Assembly: GCA_902767125.1 (NCBI GenBank)
Contig: CACXGJ010000231.1
Coordinates: forward strand, 1-17,972
DNA length: 17,972 nt
Direction: 5' to 3'
From: an uncultured Ruminococcus sp.
Lineage (GTDB): Bacteria > Bacillota > Clostridia > Oscillospirales > Acutalibacteraceae
Each line of letters starts with the position of its first letter. Within the stretch, counting starts at the first letter, position 1. Below the pieces are notes generated by a model that saw only the letters and a program-made list of their open reading frames with translations, searched no databases and had not been told where the DNA came from. Below, one piece after another: positions 15,094 through 17,972 of this stretch. The position numbers were made by a program, and so were the translations under genes.

Positions 15094-15122
15094 ATCATAC
15101 CACAATTTTCTCTGAATGTAAA
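15094..15122 (-). promoter_or_regulatory. Promoter of aroA-aroC-pheA
   Basis: On the minus strand TTTACA (15122-15117), a 17-base spacer and TATGAT (15099-15094) with TGG before the -10. The -35 begins within the T-rich tail of the spoVAD terminator, so the two transcription units are packed tightly. Confidence 0.85.
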
Positions 15123-15154
15123 TAAAAATCGAGGAATGAAATAAATCATTCCTC
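15119..15154 (-). terminator. Intrinsic terminator after spoVAD
   Basis: GAGGAATGA (15131-15139) and TCATTCCTC (15146-15154) form a 9-bp perfect stem with a 6-base loop. On the minus strand GATTTTTATTT follows. It lies 11 bases past the spoVAD stop. Confidence 0.88.
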
Positions 15155-15165
15155 ATTTCTTATCA

Positions 15166-16176
15166 TTAATTCCTTACTATATTTAAAAGATGTGCTATAG
15201 AAGGTATACTTTCACCCTGTTGTGATGATGTCGGCGACATCAATGCTCCTGTCGCAATAAAAAGAATATTCCTCAATTTATTCGCCTTTAACAACTTCAT
15301 TATATAAGAACAAAATACTGAACCAGAACATCCGCATCCTGAACCTCCTGCATGAACATCCTGCTCCTCAAGATCAAATATCATTAAACCACAATCATTG
15401 TGATTTTTGGATATATCTATATTCTGCCTTTGCAGAATTTCCTTTAACAGTTGTGATCCGACCTTGCCCAAATCTCCTGTCAGAATCAGATCATAATCTT
15501 CAGGCTTTGTATTTGTATCTATCAAAAAATTATATATAGTATCTGCCGCTGCAGGTGCCATTGCGGCTCCCATATTATTCGCATCTTTTACTTTCAGATC
15601 GTTTATTCTACCTATGGTTGTGTATTTTACTGAAATTTCACCATAGCTTTTGTCTATTAATACTGCTCCTGAACCTGTAACTGTCCATTGCGCTGTTGGT
15701 GTACGTTGACCTCCGTACTCTATAGGCAGTCTAAATTGTCTTTCTGCCGAACAAAAATGTGATGATGTCACCGCAACTGCTCTTTCTGCCGCTCCACTAT
15801 CTATAAATACAGATGCAGCAAGCATTGTCTGTGCCATTGTTGAACAGGCTCCGTACTGTCCTAAAAACGGTATATTCAATTCCCTTAATCCGAATGTTGA
15901 GGAAATACACTGATTCAGCAGGTCTCCCGCAAATATGACATCTATATCCGCATTTTCTAAATTGTTCCTTTTCATCAGCTCACATACGGCTGTTTTTTGC
16001 AATGCACTTTCAGCCTTTTCCCAAGACTGCTGCCCTAATTTATTATCTTTGAAAGCTATATCAAAATATTCTCCTAATGGTCCTTCGCTTTCTTTTTTTC
16101 CTACAATTCCTACACTTGATCTTATAGTTACATTATTATTCATTTTTAATGTATATTTTCCTACTCTTTCAGGCAT
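15166..16176 (-). CDS. spoVAD: Stage V sporulation protein AD (dipicolinic acid uptake)
   Basis: A 336-residue thiolase-fold protein that, in the SpoVA complex, takes part in moving dipicolinic acid from mother cell into forespore. Characteristic stretches are VGIVGKKESEGPLGEYFD (22-39), FAGDLLNQCISSTFGLRELNIPFLGQYGACSTMAQ (in pieces over 82-116, with C111 at the thiolase-like site), SSHFCSAERQFRLP (138-151), TGDLGKVGSQLL and AGGSGCGCSGS, ending with ATGALMSPTSSQQGESIPSIAHL. The length is normal. ATG 16176 has AGGAGG 7 bases upstream. It is a single gene between terminators; spoVAC and spoVAE, its usual neighbours, are not here. It has a forespore-like -10 element upstream. The protein has no membrane segment, as expected for AD. 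Confidence 0.96.
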   Translation of the reverse strand: MPERVGKYTLKMNNNVTIRSSVGIVGKKESEGPLGEYFDIAFKDNKLGQQSWEKAESALQKTAVCELMKRNNLENADIDVIFAGDLLNQCISSTFGLRELNIPFLGQYGACSTMAQTMLAASVFIDSGAAERAVAVTSSHFCSAERQFRLPIEYGGQRTPTAQWTVTGSGAVLIDKSYGEISVKYTTIGRINDLKVKDANNMGAAMAPAAADTIYNFLIDTNTKPEDYDLILTGDLGKVGSQLLKEILQRQNIDISKNHNDCGLMIFDLEEQDVHAGGSGCGCSGSVFCSYIMKLLKANKLRNILFIATGALMSPTSSQQGESIPSIAHLLNIVRN

Positions 16177-16198
16177 ATTAAAGACCTCCTATCAATCT

Positions 16199-16227
16199 TA
16201 TTATATCCTGACTTAAATAATTAATTC
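16199..16227 (-). promoter_or_regulatory. Candidate forespore (sigma-G/sigma-F) promoter of spoVAD
   Basis: On the minus strand GGATATAATA (16208-16199) matches the sigma-F -10 pattern GGnnAnAMTR at every fixed position, and its TATAATA resembles the sigma-G -10. GAATT (16227-16223) is a near match to the sigma-G -35 GHATR, 17 bases before TATAATA. No housekeeping -35 lies at 17 bases from TATAAT. The match is by recalled consensus, and the -35 spacing is a little short. Confidence 0.45.
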
Positions 16228-16241
16228 CTCAAAACAGTATA

Positions 16242-16285
16242 CAAAATAAAACAAGACCTTTCAGAACATTTTACCGAAAGGTCTT
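16242..16285 (-). terminator. Intrinsic terminator after rnr
   Basis: AAGACCTTTC (16253-16262) and GAAAGGTCTT (16276-16285) form a 10-bp perfect stem with a 13-base loop. On the minus strand GTTTTATTTTG follows. It closes the rnr transcript before spoVAD. Confidence 0.88.
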
Positions 16286-16303
16286 ATAAAGGTTCTTATT
16301 TTA

Positions 16304-17972
16304 TTACATTAAATCAAAATCTATTGTGCCAAGTGCTATCTCGGCAGCTTTTACTTTTACTTTCACGATATCTCCTATCGAATAGCTGACACCGCTTTTC
16401 CTGTCCCTTGTTGTCGTTGTACCATTATATTCAAAATATGCTCTGTCATCATCTGTCAGATTGACAAAACCTTCTATACCATTCTCTATGGCTATGAACA
16501 GTCCCTTATTAGTAATTCCGGAAACTACTCCATCATGTATCTCTCCGATATGCTTTGTCATATATTCAGCGGCATAGAATTTCTCACTATCACGTTCTGC
16601 ACGCATAGCTCTTATTTCTCTTTCGGATGACATTTTGGATGACTTTTTTACAAATTCATCATACTTTGAACTTATCACATCAACAGGTACTCCTCCCACA
16701 AGATCAGTCAATATCCTATGGATAGAAGTATCAGGATAACGCCTTATAGGAGATGTAAAATGGCAGTAATCCTCCAGTGACAAACCAAAATGCCCCAAAG
16801 GTTTATGATCATACCGTGCCTTTGCCATCGAACGCAACACCTGTGTTGATATCAGCCTTGAATATGGCGTTTCTTTAGCCTTATTTATGAGTGCTGCAAG
16901 GTCTGTCTGATGAACCCCCTCCTTCAATCTCCTGACATTGAAGCCGCATACCGCTGCCAATTCAGCCAATGACTCTAATTTATCGGGATCAGGGGCTTCA
17001 TGTACCCTATATACAAATGGTATACCTGCACTTTTCGCATACAATGCAGCTGCCCTGTTAGCTGTTATCATGAATTGTTCTATAAGTTCTTCGGCATTGC
17101 CTCTGTCCCTTTCGGATACGTCTATACATACTCCATTTTCGTCAAGCACAAACTTTAATTCCGCTGTCTCTATTTCCAATTCTCCACGCTGCTTCGATTT
17201 CGCCTTAAGCAGTTCAGCTAATTCCTGTGCCGCAAATATTTCATCATACACTTCCGCATATTTACTCTTTAACTCATCGCTTGCAGTACCGTCTATTATT
17301 TCATTGACTTCGGAATAAACTCCTCTCACCTTCGATACAATAACACTCTTTTCAAATCTGTAATCAATCAGATCAGCCTTTTCATCAAGTGTCATTATCG
17401 CCGAGAATGTAAGTTTTTTGGTACCTGCATTCAGTGAACAGCAACCATTCGATATTTCAACCGGCAGCATTGGTATTACTCTGTCGGCAAAATATACTGA
17501 CGTTCCTCTGTCCATTGCACTTTCATCAAGCAATGTACCCTCTCTCACATAGTACGACACATCAGCTATATGTACCCCCAATTCCCAACCTCTGTCAAGC
17601 TTTTTAACGGAAATGGCATCATCCAGATCCTTTGCATCTGCACCGTCTATTGTGAATATCGGCTCATCTCTTAAATCCAATCTCCTTGCCATTTCTTCGT
17701 CAGTTATTGGCATAGCCGCTGCCATGGCAGCTTCATGCTTGACCGCAACAGTAAATTTCGTTGGAATGCCATTCGCATCAATTATCGCATCTGCACATAT
17801 CTTTGCACTATCAGCTGCACCATATATTTTTATTACCCGTGCATTGATCCTTTTAGTTTTTTTATCAAACGATACTGCTGCCTTGACCTTATCACCGTTT
17901 TTGGCTTTGAGTGAACCTCCCTTTACTATCGGTAAAGCATGTGAGAATCCCGCATCAGGCTGTATATATCCA
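16304..17972 (-). CDS. rnr: Ribonuclease R (RNB family exoribonuclease), 5' end outside the window
   Basis: A hydrolytic 3'-5' exoribonuclease that digests structured RNA. The frame runs on without a stop to the window edge, so the N-terminus is missing; an internal ATG at 17725 is not the start. Upstream of it the peptide continues with GYIQPDAGFSHALPIVKGG, a cold-shock-type OB domain, and ends AVKHEAAMAAAMPI. The RNB domain begins with DLRDEPIFTIDGADAKDLDDAISV, whose aspartates bind the catalytic metals, and includes VRGVYSEVNEIIDG and LEDYCHFTSPIRRYPDTSIHRIL. A C-terminal S1 domain follows (GVVSGITNKGLFIAIENGIEGFV). The C-terminus stops right after S1 (FDLM), with no long basic tail. smpB, a frequent downstream neighbour in Firmicutes, is not present; a terminator follows. 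Confidence 0.97.
   Translation of the reverse strand, partial: GYIQPDAGFSHALPIVKGGSLKAKNGDKVKAAVSFDKKTKRINARVIKIYGAADSAKICADAIIDANGIPTKFTVAVKHEAAMAAAMPITDEEMARRLDLRDEPIFTIDGADAKDLDDAISVKKLDRGWELGVHIADVSYYVREGTLLDESAMDRGTSVYFADRVIPMLPVEISNGCCSLNAGTKKLTFSAIMTLDEKADLIDYRFEKSVIVSKVRGVYSEVNEIIDGTASDELKSKYAEVYDEIFAAQELAELLKAKSKQRGELEIETAELKFVLDENGVCIDVSERDRGNAEELIEQFMITANRAAALYAKSAGIPFVYRVHEAPDPDKLESLAELAAVCGFNVRRLKEGVHQTDLAALINKAKETPYSRLISTQVLRSMAKARYDHKPLGHFGLSLEDYCHFTSPIRRYPDTSIHRILTDLVGGVPVDVISSKYDEFVKKSSKMSSEREIRAMRAERDSEKFYAAEYMTKHIGEIHDGVVSGITNKGLFIAIENGIEGFVNLTDDDRAYFEYNGTTTTRDRKSGVSYSIGDIVKVKVKAAEIALGTIDFDLM

Noticed and set aside
1..17972. tRNA, rRNA, CRISPR array, prophage, toxin-antitoxin or defence genes
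   Set aside because: I looked on both strands for clover-leaf ends, regularly spaced repeats and known gene pairs and found none; nearly all coding space is assigned to known families.

Overview
The window comes from an AT-rich, anaerobic, endospore-forming member of the Clostridia. Anaerobic life is indicated by an oxygen-sensitive class III ribonucleotide reductase (nrdD) and a clostridial 2[4Fe-4S] ferredoxin. Sporulation is indicated by the late forespore sigma factor gene sigG and by spoVAD. The mix of genes would fit a gut-type Oscillospiraceae/Ruminococcaceae relative, but the genus is an inference that cannot be proved from this stretch.

Layout. Bases 1-2178 are the only accessory-looking part: a single GT4 glycosyltransferase with its own promoter and terminator, then about 600 bases of decayed insertion-sequence DNA, then AT-rich sequence without genes. 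Bases 2179-7436 hold three minus-strand genes: nrdD, a CNNM/CorC-type membrane protein with CBS domains, and an intracellular GH13 alpha-glucosidase-like enzyme. Two NrdR-box-like operators precede nrdD. Bases 7437-8721 run on the plus strand and carry a 56-residue ferredoxin and sigG, each with its own signals. A bidirectional terminator at 8729-8766 separates sigG from the minus-strand block that fills the rest: pnp and rpsO (RNA decay and translation, with structured leaders), pheA-aroC-aroA (overlapping genes covering EPSP synthesis, chorismate synthesis and the branch to phenylpyruvate), spoVAD (dipicolinic acid uptake into the spore) and a 5'-truncated rnr (RNase R).

How the genes work together. 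aroA, aroC and pheA form one translationally coupled pathway unit behind a clear housekeeping promoter. SigG would be expected to drive late forespore genes, and spoVAD in this window has a forespore-type -10 element. PNPase and RNase R are the two processive 3'-5' exoribonucleases of the cell. rpsO-pnp is the classic pairing, here with a long stem-loop in front of pnp. Several starts differ from the longest open frame once the Shine-Dalgarno sites are read: sigG and the CNNM gene start at TTG, aroA at GTG, and rpsO, pnp and the glycosyltransferase start downstream of the longest frame.

I see no new multi-gene system (no defence, CRISPR, prophage or biosynthetic cluster). The points worth a second look are small: the helically phased operator array before nrdD, the nearly identical 41-bp repeats inside the ferredoxin gene, the structured pnp and rpsO leaders, the solitary spoVAD and sigG, and a glycosyltransferase lacking the first glutamate of its EX7E motif.
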